Below, piece after piece: positions 8,085 to 18,904 of a DNA stretch of 64,000 bases. The translations under genes were made by a program, and so were the position numbers. Below the pieces are notes generated by a model. It was not told the DNA's origin, searched no databases, and was given only the letters and a program-made list of their open reading frames with translations. The DNA is taken from positions 1 to 64,000 of the forward strand of contig NZ_BMOP01000017.1 in assembly GCF_014647135.1 (NCBI RefSeq). The letters run 5' to 3'. This stretch comes from Shewanella xiamenensis (GTDB taxonomy: Bacteria; Pseudomonadota; Gammaproteobacteria; Enterobacterales; Shewanellaceae). The number at the start of each line of letters is the position of its first letter. Positions within the stretch are counted from its first letter, which is position 1.

Positions 8085-9782
8085 GTGAGCACAGAAATGA
8101 TTGTCGGATCGAATGCCGGCGTAATGGACCAAGGGGTCCAACAGGAAAATAAATCCGGCGTGCTGGGGAGTCTCGGTGGCGTCGATATGATGCGTCAAAT
8201 CACCATGATTTTAGCCCTCGCCATTTGTTTGGCGTTAGCCGTGTTTGTCATGATCTGGGCACAAGAACCTGAGTATCGTCCATTAGGTAAAATGGAAACT
8301 CAGGAAATGGTGCAAGTACTCGATGTACTTGATAAAAACAAGATCAAATATCAGATCGAAGTTGATGTTGTTAAAGTGCCAGAAGATAAATACCAAGAAG
8401 TCAAAATGATGCTTAGCCGTGCAGGGGTTAATAGTCCTGCTGCATCGACCCAAGACTTTCTTACCCAAGACAGTGGTTTTGGTGTGAGCCAAAGAATGGA
8501 ACAGGCTCGCCTCAAGCATAGCCAAGAAGAAAACCTTGCCCGCGCGATTGAACAGTTACAAAGCGTAAGCCGCGCTAAAGTGATTTTGGCACTCCCAAAA
8601 GAAAACGTATTTGCCCGTAATACTTCTCAGCCAAGTGCAACAGTTGTAATTAACACTCGCCGTGGTGGCTTAGGCCAAGGTGAAGTTGATGCCATTGTTG
8701 ATATCGTCGCTTCTGCGGTGCAGGGATTAGAGCCTTCTCGCGTCACGGTAACCGATTCTAATGGTCGCTTACTAAACTCCGGTAGCCAAGATGGTGTTTC
8801 TGCTAGAGCTCGTCGTGAGCTTGAGTTGGTACAGCAAAAAGAAACCGAATACCGCACCAAGATTGATTCGATTTTATCGCCTATTCTCGGGCCTGATAAT
8901 TTCACCTCCCAAGTGGACGTGAGCATGGATTTCACCGCCGTTGAACAAACGGCCAAACGGTTTAATCCAGATTTACCGTCACTACGCAGTGAAATGACGG
9001 TCGAGAATAACTCTACTGGTGGTTCGAGCGGGGGGATCCCTGGCGCATTATCGAACCAACCTCCGATGGAATCTAATATTCCTCAGGAGGCTGATAAAGC
9101 TACCGAAAGTGTTACCGCAGGTAACTCGCATCGCGAAGCCACTCGTAATTTTGAATTAGACACCACCATCAGCCATACCCGTCAGCAAATTGGCGTAGTG
9201 CGCCGCGTGAGTGTGTCAGTTGCGGTGGACTTTAAACCGGGCGCTGCGGGTGAAAATGGCCAAGTGGCACGCGTTGCCCGTACCGAGCAAGAATTAACCA
9301 ATATCCGCCGTTTACTGGAAGGCGCGGTAGGCTTTAGCGCGCAGCGGGGTGATGTTTTAGAGGTAGTCACTGTTCCCTTTATGGATCAATTGGTTGAAGA
9401 TGTGCCAGCCCCTGAACTTTGGGAGCAACCTTGGTTCTGGCGTGCGGTTAAGTTAGGTATCGGTGCCCTAGTGATTTTAGTGCTGATCCTTGCTGTGGTG
9501 CGCCCAATGCTCAAACGCTTAATCTATCCTGATAGCGTTAACATGCCAGACGATGCAAGATTGGGTAATGAGCTCGCCGAGATTGAGGATCAATATGCTG
9601 CTGACACCTTAGGGATGCTCAATACCAAAGAAGCAGAGTATAGTTATGCCGACGATGGCTCAATTCTTATCCCTAATCTGCATAAAGATGATGATATGAT
9701 TAAAGCTATCCGTGCGCTTGTGGCCAATGAGCCCGAGCTTTCAACCCAAGTCGTGAAAAACTGGTTACAAGACAATGGCTGA
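8085..9782 (+). CDS. fliF: Flagellar MS-ring protein FliF
   Basis: FliF forms the MS ring in the inner membrane, scaffold of the basal body. The 565-aa protein has an N-terminal membrane helix (about residues 40-61, ITMILALAICLALAVF), a large periplasmic part with ring-building motifs (YRPL, VKMMLSRAGV, RQITM context), a second helix near residues 450-475, and a cytoplasmic tail that binds FliG. GTG at 8085 has AGG (8074-8076) at good distance; ATG at 8097 is an alternative. It overlaps fliG by 8 bases. Confidence 0.96.
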   Translation: MSTEMIVGSNAGVMDQGVQQENKSGVLGSLGGVDMMRQITMILALAICLALAVFVMIWAQEPEYRPLGKMETQEMVQVLDVLDKNKIKYQIEVDVVKVPEDKYQEVKMMLSRAGVNSPAASTQDFLTQDSGFGVSQRMEQARLKHSQEENLARAIEQLQSVSRAKVILALPKENVFARNTSQPSATVVINTRRGGLGQGEVDAIVDIVASAVQGLEPSRVTVTDSNGRLLNSGSQDGVSARARRELELVQQKETEYRTKIDSILSPILGPDNFTSQVDVSMDFTAVEQTAKRFNPDLPSLRSEMTVENNSTGGSSGGIPGALSNQPPMESNIPQEADKATESVTAGNSHREATRNFELDTTISHTRQQIGVVRRVSVSVAVDFKPGAAGENGQVARVARTEQELTNIRRLLEGAVGFSAQRGDVLEVVTVPFMDQLVEDVPAPELWEQPWFWRAVKLGIGALVILVLILAVVRPMLKRLIYPDSVNMPDDARLGNELAEIEDQYAADTLGMLNTKEAEYSYADDGSILIPNLHKDDDMIKAIRALVANEPELSTQVVKNWLQDNG

Positions 9783-10821
9783 GAATAAATCAAAAGACGC
9801 CGCTGAAACCTCAAGTTTCAATATTAAGGATCTCAGTGGCATCGAAAAAACGGCGATTTTACTGTTAAGTTTGAGTGAAGCCGATGCCGCCTCTATTTTA
9901 AAGCACTTAGAACCTAAACAAGTGCAAAAGGTCGGTATGGCGATGGCGGCCATGGAAGACTTTGGGCAGGAAAAAGTCATCGGGGTACATAAGCTGTTTC
10001 TCGATGATATTCAAAAGTATTCTTCCATTGGCTTTAACAGCGAAGAGTTCGTTCGTAAGGCGTTAACGGCGGCTCTAGGTGAAGACAAAGCCGGTAATTT
10101 GATTGAACAAATTATCATGGGCAGCGGCGCCAAAGGTTTGGATTCCCTCAAATGGATGGATGCGCGCCAAGTCGCGACTATCATCCAAAACGAACATCCA
10201 CAGATCCAAACCATTGTTTTATCGTATTTAGAGCCAGATCAAGCCGCAGAAATTTTCGGCCAGTTCCCTGAGAATACCCGCTTAGACTTAATGATGCGTA
10301 TCGCCAATCTTGAAGAAGTGCAACCTGCAGCATTGCAAGAATTAAACGACATCATGGAGAAACAATTCGCCGGCCAAGGTGGTGCGCAAGCGGCGAAAAT
10401 GGGCGGCCTAAAAGCGGCAGCCAACATTATGAACTACCTCGATACGGGTGTTGAAAGTCAGTTGATGGAAACCATGCGCGAAACCGACGAGGAAATGGCG
10501 CAGCAAATCCAAGACTTAATGTTTGTATTTGAAAACCTTATCGATGTGGACGATCGTGGTATTCAAACCTTGCTGCGTGAAGTGCAGCAGGATGTATTGA
10601 TGAAGGCGCTGAAGGGCGCAGACGATCAGCTCAAAGATAAGATTTTAGGCAATATGTCTAAACGGGCAGCCGAATTGCTGCGTGACGATTTAGAAGCCAT
10701 GGGCCCAATTCGGATCAGCGAAGTGGAAATCGCCCAAAAAGAAATTCTGTCAATTGCACGTCGGTTAAGTGACAGTGGTGAAATCATGTTAGGCGGCGGT
10801 GGTGGCGATGAGTTCCTCTAA
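9775..10821 (+). CDS. fliG: Flagellar motor switch protein FliG
   Basis: C-ring protein that couples stator force to rotor and sets rotation direction. At 348 aa it has the usual three parts: N-terminal FliF-binding domain, the middle domain with the EHPQ sequence (residues about 140-145), and a C-terminal torque domain with charged helix residues (DDRGIQTLLREV and KRAAELLRDDLEAMGPIR). It starts inside the fliF stop region and overlaps fliH. Confidence 0.97.
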   Translation: MAENKSKDAAETSSFNIKDLSGIEKTAILLLSLSEADAASILKHLEPKQVQKVGMAMAAMEDFGQEKVIGVHKLFLDDIQKYSSIGFNSEEFVRKALTAALGEDKAGNLIEQIIMGSGAKGLDSLKWMDARQVATIIQNEHPQIQTIVLSYLEPDQAAEIFGQFPENTRLDLMMRIANLEEVQPAALQELNDIMEKQFAGQGGAQAAKMGGLKAAANIMNYLDTGVESQLMETMRETDEEMAQQIQDLMFVFENLIDVDDRGIQTLLREVQQDVLMKALKGADDQLKDKILGNMSKRAAELLRDDLEAMGPIRISEVEIAQKEILSIARRLSDSGEIMLGGGGGDEFL

Positions 10822-11755
10822 TCGGAGCGACAATAGCGACAATAAATTGTCCCACAGGGTGGTCAGCGACGCTGAGCTTGAGTTTAGCCATTGGCAATTG
10901 CCCGATGTGACCCAAACCGAAGAGGTGAGTATTTCAAACCTCTTTGGTTATTCGCCGCAGCAAGCGCCGAAGGCGGTGGCCGCCGAAACTATTGCGCCAC
11001 CCACCATGGCGGAAATTGAAGATATTCGCGCTCAAGCCGAAGAAGAAGGCTTTAACGAAGGTAAGACACAAGGTTATGCCGAAGGACTGGAGCAGGGCAG
11101 ACTTGAAGGTTTAGAGCAAGGCCATACCGAGGGCCTAGCCCAAGGTCATGAGCAAGGGCTTGAGGCTGGGCTTGCTGAAGCCAAGGCATTAGTCAGACGC
11201 TTCGAAGGGCTGTTAAGCCAATTTGAAAAGCCATTGCAAATACTCGATGGCGATATTGAACATTCCTTAATGACACTCACTATGGCGCTGGCTAAATCTG
11301 TGATTGGTCATGAACTTAAAACTCATCCAGAACAAATCCTGTCGGCGCTACGTTTAGGGGTCGAATCTCTGCCAATCAAGGAGCAAAGCGTCAGTATTCG
11401 CATGCATTCCGATGATGTTGCCTTGGTTGAAACCTTATATTCCAGTACCCAATTGAACCGTAATCAGTGGCAATTAGAGGCCGATCCTAGCTTAACGGTG
11501 GGGGATTGTATTATCAGTAGCCAACGCTCGTTGGTCGATTTAACCCTTTCCTCACGGATTGATGCTGTGTTTGAATCACTGCGTAATCAGCAATCTCACT
11601 TAGCGTTACAGCAACAACAGCGACAAGCTGCACTTGATGACGAAAATGCCGCTAAAATCGTCCCTAAATCGACACTGGACGATAATGAACTGTTAACACA
11701 ACCGCAAGCTGATGGAGAGCAAGATGCACAATCGCCGCCATCAACTGCTGAATAA
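10808..11755 (+). CDS. fliH: Flagellar export ATPase regulator FliH
   Basis: FliH dimers bind FliI and bring the ATPase-substrate complex to the export gate. The protein has a run of glycine-xxx-glycine repeats at about residues 80-122 ([17 protein letters not shown] and continuing), a signature of FliH helices, followed by the conserved C-terminal FliI-binding part. The start is uncertain: ATG at 10808 is used; a GTG at 10799 in the same frame adds three residues. It overlaps fliG by 14 bases and fliI by 32. Confidence 0.93.
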   Translation: MSSSNRSDNSDNKLSHRVVSDAELEFSHWQLPDVTQTEEVSISNLFGYSPQQAPKAVAAETIAPPTMAEIEDIRAQAEEEGFNEGKTQGYAEGLEQGRLEGLEQGHTEGLAQGHEQGLEAGLAEAKALVRRFEGLLSQFEKPLQILDGDIEHSLMTLTMALAKSVIGHELKTHPEQILSALRLGVESLPIKEQSVSIRMHSDDVALVETLYSSTQLNRNQWQLEADPSLTVGDCIISSQRSLVDLTLSSRIDAVFESLRNQQSHLALQQQQRQAALDDENAAKIVPKSTLDDNELLTQPQADGEQDAQSPPSTAE

Positions 11756-13061
11756 ACTGAATCATTGCATCAATAAAGTGCCACCATTTCGCGCCGTTGC
11801 CTGTGGGCAATTGGTGCGCGTGGTCGGCTTAACCTTAGAAGCGAGTGGCTGTCGAGCACCCGTCGGTAGTTTGTGTTCTATTGAGACCATGGCTGGAGAG
11901 TTAATTGCCGAAGTCGTTGGTTTTGATGATGAATTATTATATCTCATGCCAATTGAAGAGCTGCGTGGCGTGTTACCTGGTGCGCGGGTTGTTCCCCTTG
12001 GAGAGCAGGCGGGTCTGAATGTGGGCTTATCCCTGTTAGGGCGCGTGCTCGACGGTAATGGTGTGCCGTTAGACGGCCTCGGCGCGTTATCTACCGAACA
12101 GCAGGCGCCAAGACACAGTAACGCCATCAACCCACTTTCTCGCCGTGCGATCACTGAACCACTCGATGTGGGCGTACGCGCCATCAATGCCATGCTAACT
12201 GTTGGCAAGGGACAACGTATGGGCTTGTTTGCGGGCTCCGGTGTGGGTAAGAGTGTGCTGTTAGGTATGATGACCCGAGGTACAACGGCCGATATTATTG
12301 TGGTGGGGTTAGTGGGGGAGCGTGGCCGCGAAGTTAAAGAATTTATTGAAGAAATCCTAGGTGAAAAGGGTAGAGCGCGTTCTGTTGTGGTGGCGGCACC
12401 CGCCGATACTTCACCGCTGATGCGCCTTCGCGCCTGTGAAACCTCGACTCGTATCGCTGAATATTTTCGTGATTTAGGCTATAACGTATTGTTATTAATG
12501 GATAGTCTGACTCGTTACGCCCAAGCGCAGCGTGAGATTGCCTTGGCTGTCGGTGAACCTCCAGCCACTAAAGGCTATCCACCGTCGGTATTTGCTAAAT
12601 TGCCGCGTCTGGTTGAACGGGCGGGTAATGGCGGGCCAGGACAAGGTTCTATCACCGCATTTTATACTGTGCTGACCGAGGGTGATGATCAACAGGACCC
12701 AATTGCTGATGCTTCTCGGGCGATCCTCGATGGTCATATTGTGCTGTCACGATCGCTTGCTGATTCTGGGCACTATCCTGCCATTGATATTGAGGCTTCT
12801 ATTAGCCGTGTGGCACCTATGGTGATTTCCAATGAACATCTTGAGGCCATGCGCCGCGTCAAGCAAACCTATTCCCTTTATCAGCAGAATAAGGATCTGA
12901 TTTCGATTGGCGCTTATGCACAAGGAAGCGATCCTCGTATTGATAATGCGATACGTCTACAACCTGCAATGAACGCTTTTCTGCGGCAAACCATGCGTGA
13001 TGCCTTTAGTTTTGCTGATAGCCAAATGATGCTCGGGCAACTCGCTGCGCAATGTAAATAA
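11724..13061 (+). CDS. fliI: Flagellum-specific export ATPase FliI
   Basis: ATPase that energises unfolding and delivery of flagellar substrates, related to the F1 beta subunit. The Walker A motif GSGVGKS lies near residue 171, with Walker [10 protein letters not shown] and the [18 protein letters not shown] segment. The start is placed at ATG 11724 because GGAG (11714-11717) is seven bases upstream; an earlier in-frame ATG at 11712 adds four residues. About 445 aa, normal. Confidence 0.96.
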   Translation: MHNRRHQLLNKLNHCINKVPPFRAVACGQLVRVVGLTLEASGCRAPVGSLCSIETMAGELIAEVVGFDDELLYLMPIEELRGVLPGARVVPLGEQAGLNVGLSLLGRVLDGNGVPLDGLGALSTEQQAPRHSNAINPLSRRAITEPLDVGVRAINAMLTVGKGQRMGLFAGSGVGKSVLLGMMTRGTTADIIVVGLVGERGREVKEFIEEILGEKGRARSVVVAAPADTSPLMRLRACETSTRIAEYFRDLGYNVLLLMDSLTRYAQAQREIALAVGEPPATKGYPPSVFAKLPRLVERAGNGGPGQGSITAFYTVLTEGDDQQDPIADASRAILDGHIVLSRSLADSGHYPAIDIEASISRVAPMVISNEHLEAMRRVKQTYSLYQQNKDLISIGAYAQGSDPRIDNAIRLQPAMNAFLRQTMRDAFSFADSQMMLGQLAAQCK

Positions 13062-13072
13062 TTGAGGCCGTT

Positions 13073-13516
13073 ATGGCGAATGCCGATCCCCTATTACTCG
13101 TATTAAAGTTAGCCCTCGATGCTGAGGAACAGGCTGCGCTGCTGCTAAAGTCGGCACAACTTGAGTGCCAAAAGCGCCAAAATCAGCTTGATGCGCTAAA
13201 TAACTATCGCTTGGATTATATGAAGCAGATGCAGTCGCAGCAGGGGCAGGCCATCAGTGCGAGTCATTATCACCAATTCCATCGTTTTATTCGGCAAATC
13301 GATGAGGCTATTGCTCAGCAAAATCGTGTTGTAGCCGATGGTGAAAAGCAGAAACACTACCGTCAGCAGCACTGGCTAGAAAAACAAAAAAAACGTAAGG
13401 CTGTAGAACTACTGTTAGAAAATAAAGAGAAAAAGCGCCAAGCCATTGAGCTCAAAAAAGAGCAAAAAATGACGGATGAATTTGCTTCGCAGCAATTTTT
13501 CCGTCGTAAGAAGTAA
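13073..13516 (+). CDS. fliJ: Flagellar export chaperone FliJ
   Basis: Short coiled-coil protein (147 aa) of the export apparatus, the stalk-like partner of the FliI hexamer and FlhA. The protein is almost all heptad-like helix and ends in a strongly basic stretch (FFRRKK). It is the last gene of the fliE operon; a new sigma-54 promoter follows within 100 bases. Confidence 0.92.
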   Translation: MANADPLLLVLKLALDAEEQAALLLKSAQLECQKRQNQLDALNNYRLDYMKQMQSQQGQAISASHYHQFHRFIRQIDEAIAQQNRVVADGEKQKHYRQQHWLEKQKKRKAVELLLENKEKKRQAIELKKEQKMTDEFASQQFFRRKK

Positions 13517-13565
13517 TTAACCAATCCGACAGTCAATAATACTCGAATTTTTAATATCCATTTGT

Positions 13566-13581
13566 TGGCATTTTATTTGCT
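13566..13581 (+). promoter_or_regulatory. Sigma-54 promoter of the fliK operon
   Basis: TGGCATTTTATTTGCT has GG at 13567-13568 and GC at 13579-13580, the exact sigma-54 spacing. It lies about 85 bases upstream of the fliK start and would drive fliKLMNOPQR-flhB. Confidence 0.85.
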
Positions 13582-13666
13582 TGATTTATGCCAGATATAG
13601 CCAAAGCCGTATAAATTGACGTTTGCCCACGCTCTTTTTCCTCTGGGCGGATGTTTAGGAGCTTTT

Positions 13667-15364
13667 ATGCAACAAATGAACAATATCCTATTAGTATCTA
13701 ATGCGAAAAATAGTGCTGGCTCAAGTAAAATATTGGGGCAAGATGCTAATAGTGAAGACTTTTCTGCCGCTTTGGCTTCAGTGACATCTATTAGCTCATC
13801 CTCGACTAACACCAATGTTTCTCCAGATGTTTCTGTCAAATCGACAAAACAGAAAACAGATATTGATGATACTAGTGCAGATGATGAAGCTGATATTAGC
13901 TTGATTTTTGCTCAAATAGGCATGGCAAACGAGATGAAAAAAGCGGCCGCTCCGAGCGACTCTTTGCCGCTTGAAGCTCAATTAACGACAGAAGATGCCG
14001 CTAGCATCTTAGCTCCTGCAACAGAGGATGGCGCTTTACCAACGGAAGAGACTATCAAGCCAACTTTTTTAGATGAACTAGCGAAATTTGCACAGTCAAA
14101 TGAAGTTACCTTAACGAATGACTCATTAGATGAAACAATAGGTGAACAAGTTTTAGATCAAGCTAATGTGGTCGAGCATCTGCAACAATTACCACAAAAT
14201 CAACCATTGGGATTTCAGCAAGATGAGATATCTGGTGATCAAGAAAATATAGCCTCCTCTCTGCAAGATATTGCACCTAGGCAGGCACCCCCTATTAATA
14301 CTGTAGGTTTGATTGCAACGGCGAATACTGAAACTGTGGATAAGACTGGCACCTCGACTGACGATACGCTGATAGCCGATGATGCATCAATGCTTGCAGA
14401 GATGCGAACTGAAAAATGGGTTAAACCGCCAGAAACCCCCATTTTACCGATTGAAGGGGAATCTATCTCTGAAGCTAACAAGTTAGAGGCGAAAGAGGTT
14501 GAACTAAGCAATAAGTCGATAAATCTGTCGCTCCCATCAACAGATAAAACGACTGCGCCAACGGTTGGACAGTCACCGTCAATCAATACAGCTAATGTGT
14601 CAGTTACCGATGCTGATGCTGTGATATCAAACTCGGCGACTAAAGAGCTTAATACCTTAGGGGCGGTTTCGGTTGAGCCTAATGCTATTGACGACAATCC
14701 TTCACGCGCCGAAATTTCGGCAGGATTATTGTTAAAAGATGCCAAGTTAGCCGTCACACTGGATTCGCGGCAAGAAAACGCTTTATCTTCGCTCGATACT
14801 GGCCATGAAGAATCTGTTACAGAATTTAAGCCTGTTGATTTTAAAGCGGTATCGATACAACACTCTTTAGTTAACCAGCAAATTCAACGCCAAGAGATAC
14901 CACAGGTTCATCTTTCCTTACGTCAAGGCGTTGAAAACCAAAATCAGATGCAGGAAATGATCCAGCGCTTTTCTCCTGTGATGAAACAGCAGTTGGTGAC
15001 TATGGTAAGCCAAGGTATTCAACAGGCCGAAATTCGCCTAGATCCACCCGAACTTGGACATATGATAGTGAAAATACAAGTTCATGGTGAGCAGACGCAA
15101 GTGCAATTCCATGTTGCTCAGGCGCAGACCCGCGATGTGGTTGAGCAAGCGATTCCTCGTTTACGTGAATTATTACAAGAACAAGGCATGCAGCTCGCTG
15201 ACAGTCACGTCTCTCAAGGTGACCAAGGACAACGCCGTGAGGGAGGATTTGCAGACAGTGGCGGTTCAAGTGGTGGAAATGTGGATGATTTCTCGGCAGA
15301 AGAACTCGATTTAGGTTTAAATCAAGCAACTAGTTTAAATTCGGGTATAGATTATTACGCTTAA
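13667..15364 (+). CDS. fliK: Flagellar hook-length control protein FliK
   Basis: Secreted ruler that stops hook growth and switches FlhB export specificity. Long acidic, Ser/Thr-rich N-terminal part, then the conserved C-terminal domain at about residues 430-515, with EIRLDPPELGHM and VQFHVAQAQTRDVVEQ. ATG at 13667 is used because AGGAG (13657-13661) lies five bases upstream; the frame is open to 13616 but without a comparable site. Predicted 565 aa. A second FliK-like protein is encoded at 34.7-36.7 kb on the other strand. Confidence 0.92.
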   Translation: MQQMNNILLVSNAKNSAGSSKILGQDANSEDFSAALASVTSISSSSTNTNVSPDVSVKSTKQKTDIDDTSADDEADISLIFAQIGMANEMKKAAAPSDSLPLEAQLTTEDAASILAPATEDGALPTEETIKPTFLDELAKFAQSNEVTLTNDSLDETIGEQVLDQANVVEHLQQLPQNQPLGFQQDEISGDQENIASSLQDIAPRQAPPINTVGLIATANTETVDKTGTSTDDTLIADDASMLAEMRTEKWVKPPETPILPIEGESISEANKLEAKEVELSNKSINLSLPSTDKTTAPTVGQSPSINTANVSVTDADAVISNSATKELNTLGAVSVEPNAIDDNPSRAEISAGLLLKDAKLAVTLDSRQENALSSLDTGHEESVTEFKPVDFKAVSIQHSLVNQQIQRQEIPQVHLSLRQGVENQNQMQEMIQRFSPVMKQQLVTMVSQGIQQAEIRLDPPELGHMIVKIQVHGEQTQVQFHVAQAQTRDVVEQAIPRLRELLQEQGMQLADSHVSQGDQGQRREGGFADSGGSSGGNVDDFSAEELDLGLNQATSLNSGIDYYA

Positions 15365-15447
15365 GCAGGTAACCTATAGTAACAAAGTGGATTATAAACT
15401 GAGCCTTAATCCCATTCCCAAATTTAGCCTATTAAAGAGAACAGAAA

Positions 15448-15969
15448 ATGGCCAAGGAAGAATCACTAGAACTTGAAAGTACTGAAGCACCAAAAAGTAA
15501 AAAGAAGCTATTTATTTTTATCGGTGTGGGTGTCTTTGTTGCGCTATTAATTGGTGGCGCGCTTTGGTTTTTCCTTGGAAGTAGTGAAGAAGCTCCTGTC
15601 GAGGCCGAAGGTGCTAAAACCGAAACGGCTGCTCCGGCAGCTGAGCCAGCATTAGCAGCTTATGTGCCGATGCCTCGCCCATTTTTATTTAACCTTCCAG
15701 GACCGGATCGCGCTCGACTTGTCGAAATCAAAGTGCAACTTATGGTCAGAGGTCAAGATGATGATGTGTTGACCCAAAAGCACATTCCATTGATTGAAGA
15801 TGCGCTGCTAACCACTTTTAGTGGTGCCGATGTGCAAAAGCTAAGTACACAGGCGGGTAAAGATGAATTACGACAATTAGCCCTGTTGAGCGTACAAAAC
15901 ACGTTGCAATCTGTAACGGGACGTAAAGTCGTTGAAAAAGTGCTCTTTACTGGTTTTGTCATGCAATAA
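15448..15969 (+). CDS. fliL: Flagellar basal body-associated protein FliL
   Basis: Inner-membrane protein that associates with stators around the MS ring. At 173 aa it has one N-terminal membrane helix (about residues 22-45), an Ala/Glu/Pro-rich linker, and the periplasmic FliL domain (VEIKVQLMVRG onward). It follows fliK and precedes fliM, the normal order. Confidence 0.94.
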   Translation: MAKEESLELESTEAPKSKKKLFIFIGVGVFVALLIGGALWFFLGSSEEAPVEAEGAKTETAAPAAEPALAAYVPMPRPFLFNLPGPDRARLVEIKVQLMVRGQDDDVLTQKHIPLIEDALLTTFSGADVQKLSTQAGKDELRQLALLSVQNTLQSVTGRKVVEKVLFTGFVMQ

Positions 15970-16009
15970 CCTTTCATCTTCAGCACCTTAAAGAGGCGAA
16001 GACAATACT

Positions 16010-17041
16010 GTGAGTGATTTATTAAGCCAAGACGAAATTGATGCGCTCTTACACGGGGTCGATGATGTCGAAGAGGATGATGAGCTTGATGCCGCTGGGC
16101 AGGAGGCTCGTTCCTACGATTTTTCTTCCCAAGATCGGATTGTGCGTGGTCGTATGCCCACGCTCGAAATTGTTAATGAGCGTTTTGCCCGTCACCTGCG
16201 GATCAGCATGTTTAACATGATGCGTCGCGCGGCCGAAGTGTCGATCAACGGCGTGCAAATGCTCAAGTTTGGTGAGTACGTACATACCCTATTCGTCCCA
16301 ACCAGTCTGAACATGGTACGTTTCCACCCCCTAAAAGGTACTGCGCTGATTACCATGGAAGCGCGACTGGTATTTATTTTGGTGGATAACTTTTTTGGTG
16401 GTGATGGCCGTTTCCATGCCAAGATTGAAGGCCGTGAATTTACCCCAACCGAACGTCGCATCGTGCAGCTGTTGCTTAAGATTATCTTTGAAGACTACAA
16501 AGATGCTTGGGCACCCGTGATGGATGTGGAGTTTGATTATCTAGACTCCGAAGTTAACCCAGCGATGGCTAACATTGTCAGTCCAACTGAAGTCGTTGTC
16601 ATTAACTCCTTCCATATCGAAGTGGATGGTGGTGGCGGTGATTTCCACATCACGATGCCATATTCGATGATTGAGCCAATCCGCGAATTACTCGATGCGG
16701 GCGTACAGAGTGATAAACAAGATACCGATATGCGTTGGTCGCAGGCGCTGCATGACGAGATTATGGACGTTAAAGTAGGCTTTGATGCCACAGTGGTTGA
16801 GCACGAACTCACACTCAAAGATGTAATGAACTTTAAGGCTGGGGATATTATCCCTATTGAATTACCAGAGTACATTATGATGAGAATTGAGGACTTACCG
16901 ACTTACCGCTGTAAAATGGGACGTTCACGAGATAATCTAGCACTTAAAATTTACGAAAAAATCCCTCGTCCTGAGACGGTCAAATCCGAATTACAATTAG
17001 TGACGCGTAAAGGCAAAGCTAGAGACATATCAGAATTATAA
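16010..17041 (+). CDS. fliM: Flagellar motor switch protein FliM
   Basis: C-ring subunit that binds phospho-CheY. The N-terminal CheY-binding peptide is visible (LSQDEIDALLHG, residues 5-16), followed by the CheC-like middle domain and C-terminal SpoA domain that pairs with FliN. GTG at 16010 is the start, preceded by AGAGGCGAAG. 343 aa, normal for the family. Confidence 0.97.
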   Translation: MSDLLSQDEIDALLHGVDDVEEDDELDAAGQEARSYDFSSQDRIVRGRMPTLEIVNERFARHLRISMFNMMRRAAEVSINGVQMLKFGEYVHTLFVPTSLNMVRFHPLKGTALITMEARLVFILVDNFFGGDGRFHAKIEGREFTPTERRIVQLLLKIIFEDYKDAWAPVMDVEFDYLDSEVNPAMANIVSPTEVVVINSFHIEVDGGGGDFHITMPYSMIEPIRELLDAGVQSDKQDTDMRWSQALHDEIMDVKVGFDATVVEHELTLKDVMNFKAGDIIPIELPEYIMMRIEDLPTYRCKMGRSRDNLALKIYEKIPRPETVKSELQLVTRKGKARDISEL

Positions 17042-17053
17042 AGGTGGAGTGAG

Positions 17054-17428
17054 ATGAGTACAGATGATGATTGGGCAGCAGCGATGGCCGAACAAGCTCT
17101 GGAAGAGGCTAATGCCGTTGATCTTGATGAGCTAGTGGATGACTCACAGCCGATTAGCAAGGCAGAAGCGGCTAAGTTAGATACCATTTTAGATATACCT
17201 GTGACGATTTCGATGGAAGTTGGTCGCAGCTTCATCAGTATCCGTAACCTGTTACAGCTGAACCAAGGTTCAGTGGTTGAGCTCGATAGAGTTGCAGGTG
17301 AACCGTTGGATGTGATGGTTAATGGCACGCTTATCGCCCATGGTGAAGTGGTGGTGGTAAACGATAAATTTGGTATTCGCTTAACAGATGTAATTAGTCA
17401 GACTGAGCGAATTAAAAAGCTTAAGTAA
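17054..17428 (+). CDS. fliN: Flagellar motor switch protein FliN
   Basis: Small C-ring protein (124 aa). The SpoA domain occupies about residues 45-120, with ILDIPVTISMEVGRS and VMVNGTLIAHGEVVVVNDKFGIR. The N-terminal part is acidic. The ATG follows AAGGTGGAGTG, a strong ribosome site. Confidence 0.97.
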   Translation: MSTDDDWAAAMAEQALEEANAVDLDELVDDSQPISKAEAAKLDTILDIPVTISMEVGRSFISIRNLLQLNQGSVVELDRVAGEPLDVMVNGTLIAHGEVVVVNDKFGIRLTDVISQTERIKKLK

Positions 17429-17462
17429 TATCACTCATTAAGAAAAAGCCTGAAGGAGCGAG

Positions 17463-17870
17463 ATGAGCACATCGGTAATTCTCAATGCTGCGTCAGCAGC
17501 TCAGGCGAGTGTCGCTGAAGTGGCCACCCAAGGTGCAGTGGCGACAGCAAAAGTGACTGAGCCATCACAAATGGCAGCAGCGGCGAGTATGCTCGGTGGG
17601 CTTATTTTAGTTCTATTGCTTATTTTCGCCTTAGCTTACCTGCTAAGGCGATTTAATTTAGTGCCAACCAATCATAGTGTGCTGAAAACCCTTGCAGTAA
17701 CATCCCTTGGTCAGAAAGAGCGCCTTGTTTTAGTTCAAGTGGGTGAACAGCAGTATTTACTTGGCGTGAGTGGGCAACAAGTTAATTTAATTGATAAATT
17801 AGCTGAGCCTATCGAAATTGAGTCCGTATCTTTTGCGGACAAGCTACGGCAGGCGAAATTAAAACAATGA
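17463..17870 (+). CDS. fliO: Flagellar biosynthesis protein FliO
   Basis: Membrane protein that assists assembly of the FliP export-gate ring. At 135 aa it has an Ala-rich N-terminus, one membrane helix (about residues 40-62), and a cytoplasmic FliO domain with [15 protein letters not shown]. It overlaps fliP by an ATGA junction, consistent with coupled translation. Confidence 0.93.
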   Translation: MSTSVILNAASAAQASVAEVATQGAVATAKVTEPSQMAAAASMLGGLILVLLLIFALAYLLRRFNLVPTNHSVLKTLAVTSLGQKERLVLVQVGEQQYLLGVSGQQVNLIDKLAEPIEIESVSFADKLRQAKLKQ

Positions 17871-18613
17871 TGAAGTACATACTCACTTTTACAGGGATCA
17901 GTGCACTGATGTTTGCGACCTCGGTAGGCGCTGCCGATGGTGTACTGCCTGCGGTAACCGTAAAAACCGCCGCCGATGGTTCGACCGAATATTCGGTTAC
18001 CATGCAAATCCTATTGCTAATGACTTCGCTGAGTTTTTTACCCGCCATGGTCATTATGTTGACGTCCTTTACCCGCATCATTGTGGTACTCTCCATTTTG
18101 CGCCAAGCGATTGGTTTACAGCAGACACCGTCTAACCAAGTCTTAATCGGTATGAGCCTGTTTATGACCTTTTTCATTATGGCGCCAGTATTTGATAAAA
18201 TTTATGACCAAGGGGTAAAACCTTATATTGATGAACAGCTTACTCTGCAGCAGGCCTTCGATAAGGGCAAAGAGCCATTACGGGCATTTATGTTAGGGCA
18301 AGTGCGTACCACGGATCTCAAAACCTTTATCGATATTTCGGGTTACCAGAATATTAATTCACCCGAAGAAGCACCAATGAGTGTGCTTGTGCCTGCATTT
18401 ATCACCAGCGAGCTCAAAACGGCCTTTCAAATTGGTTTTATGTTGTTTGTGCCTTTTTTAGTACTCGATTTAGTGGTTGCCAGTATCTTAATGGCCATGG
18501 GGATGATGATGCTCTCGCCTATGATTGTGTCATTGCCCTTTAAAATTATGCTGTTTGTACTTGTTGATGGCTGGGGGCTTGTGATGGGCACCTTAGCCAA
18601 TAGCTTTGGTTAG
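17867..18613 (+). CDS. fliP: Flagellar export gate protein FliP
   Basis: Core of the export gate in the inner membrane (FliP5-FliQ4-FliR1). At 248 aa it begins with a signal-like segment, followed by membrane helices and conserved motifs [32 protein letters not shown] and [13 protein letters not shown]. Two ATG codons are adjacent at 17867-17872; the first overlaps the fliO stop. Confidence 0.97.
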   Translation: MMKYILTFTGISALMFATSVGAADGVLPAVTVKTAADGSTEYSVTMQILLLMTSLSFLPAMVIMLTSFTRIIVVLSILRQAIGLQQTPSNQVLIGMSLFMTFFIMAPVFDKIYDQGVKPYIDEQLTLQQAFDKGKEPLRAFMLGQVRTTDLKTFIDISGYQNINSPEEAPMSVLVPAFITSELKTAFQIGFMLFVPFLVLDLVVASILMAMGMMMLSPMIVSLPFKIMLFVLVDGWGLVMGTLANSFG

Positions 18614-18630
18614 ACAGGCGGAGTACTGAG

Positions 18631-18900
18631 ATGACGCCAGAAGCGCTAATCGATATTTTTCGCGAAGCTCTAGCCGTTATTGTGATGATGGTTTCGGCTA
18701 TTGTTCTGCCTGGGCTCGGCATTGGCTTAATTGTGGCGGTATTCCAAGCTGCGACCTCAATTAACGAGCAAACTTTAAGTTTTTTACCTCGACTTATTGT
18801 GACATTGCTTGCTTTGATGTTAATGGGTCATTGGTTAGTACAGACCTTAATGGATTTCTTTATTGAAATGGTTAACCGTATTCCTCAAGTGGTAGGTTAA
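18631..18900 (+). CDS. fliQ: Flagellar export gate protein FliQ
   Basis: An 89-aa protein with two membrane helices, part of the FliPQR export gate. The sequence AATSINEQTLSFLPR between the helices is characteristic. It starts 17 bases after fliP and ends four bases before fliR. Confidence 0.96.
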   Translation: MTPEALIDIFREALAVIVMMVSAIVLPGLGIGLIVAVFQAATSINEQTLSFLPRLIVTLLALMLMGHWLVQTLMDFFIEMVNRIPQVVG

Positions 18901-18904
18901 TCCC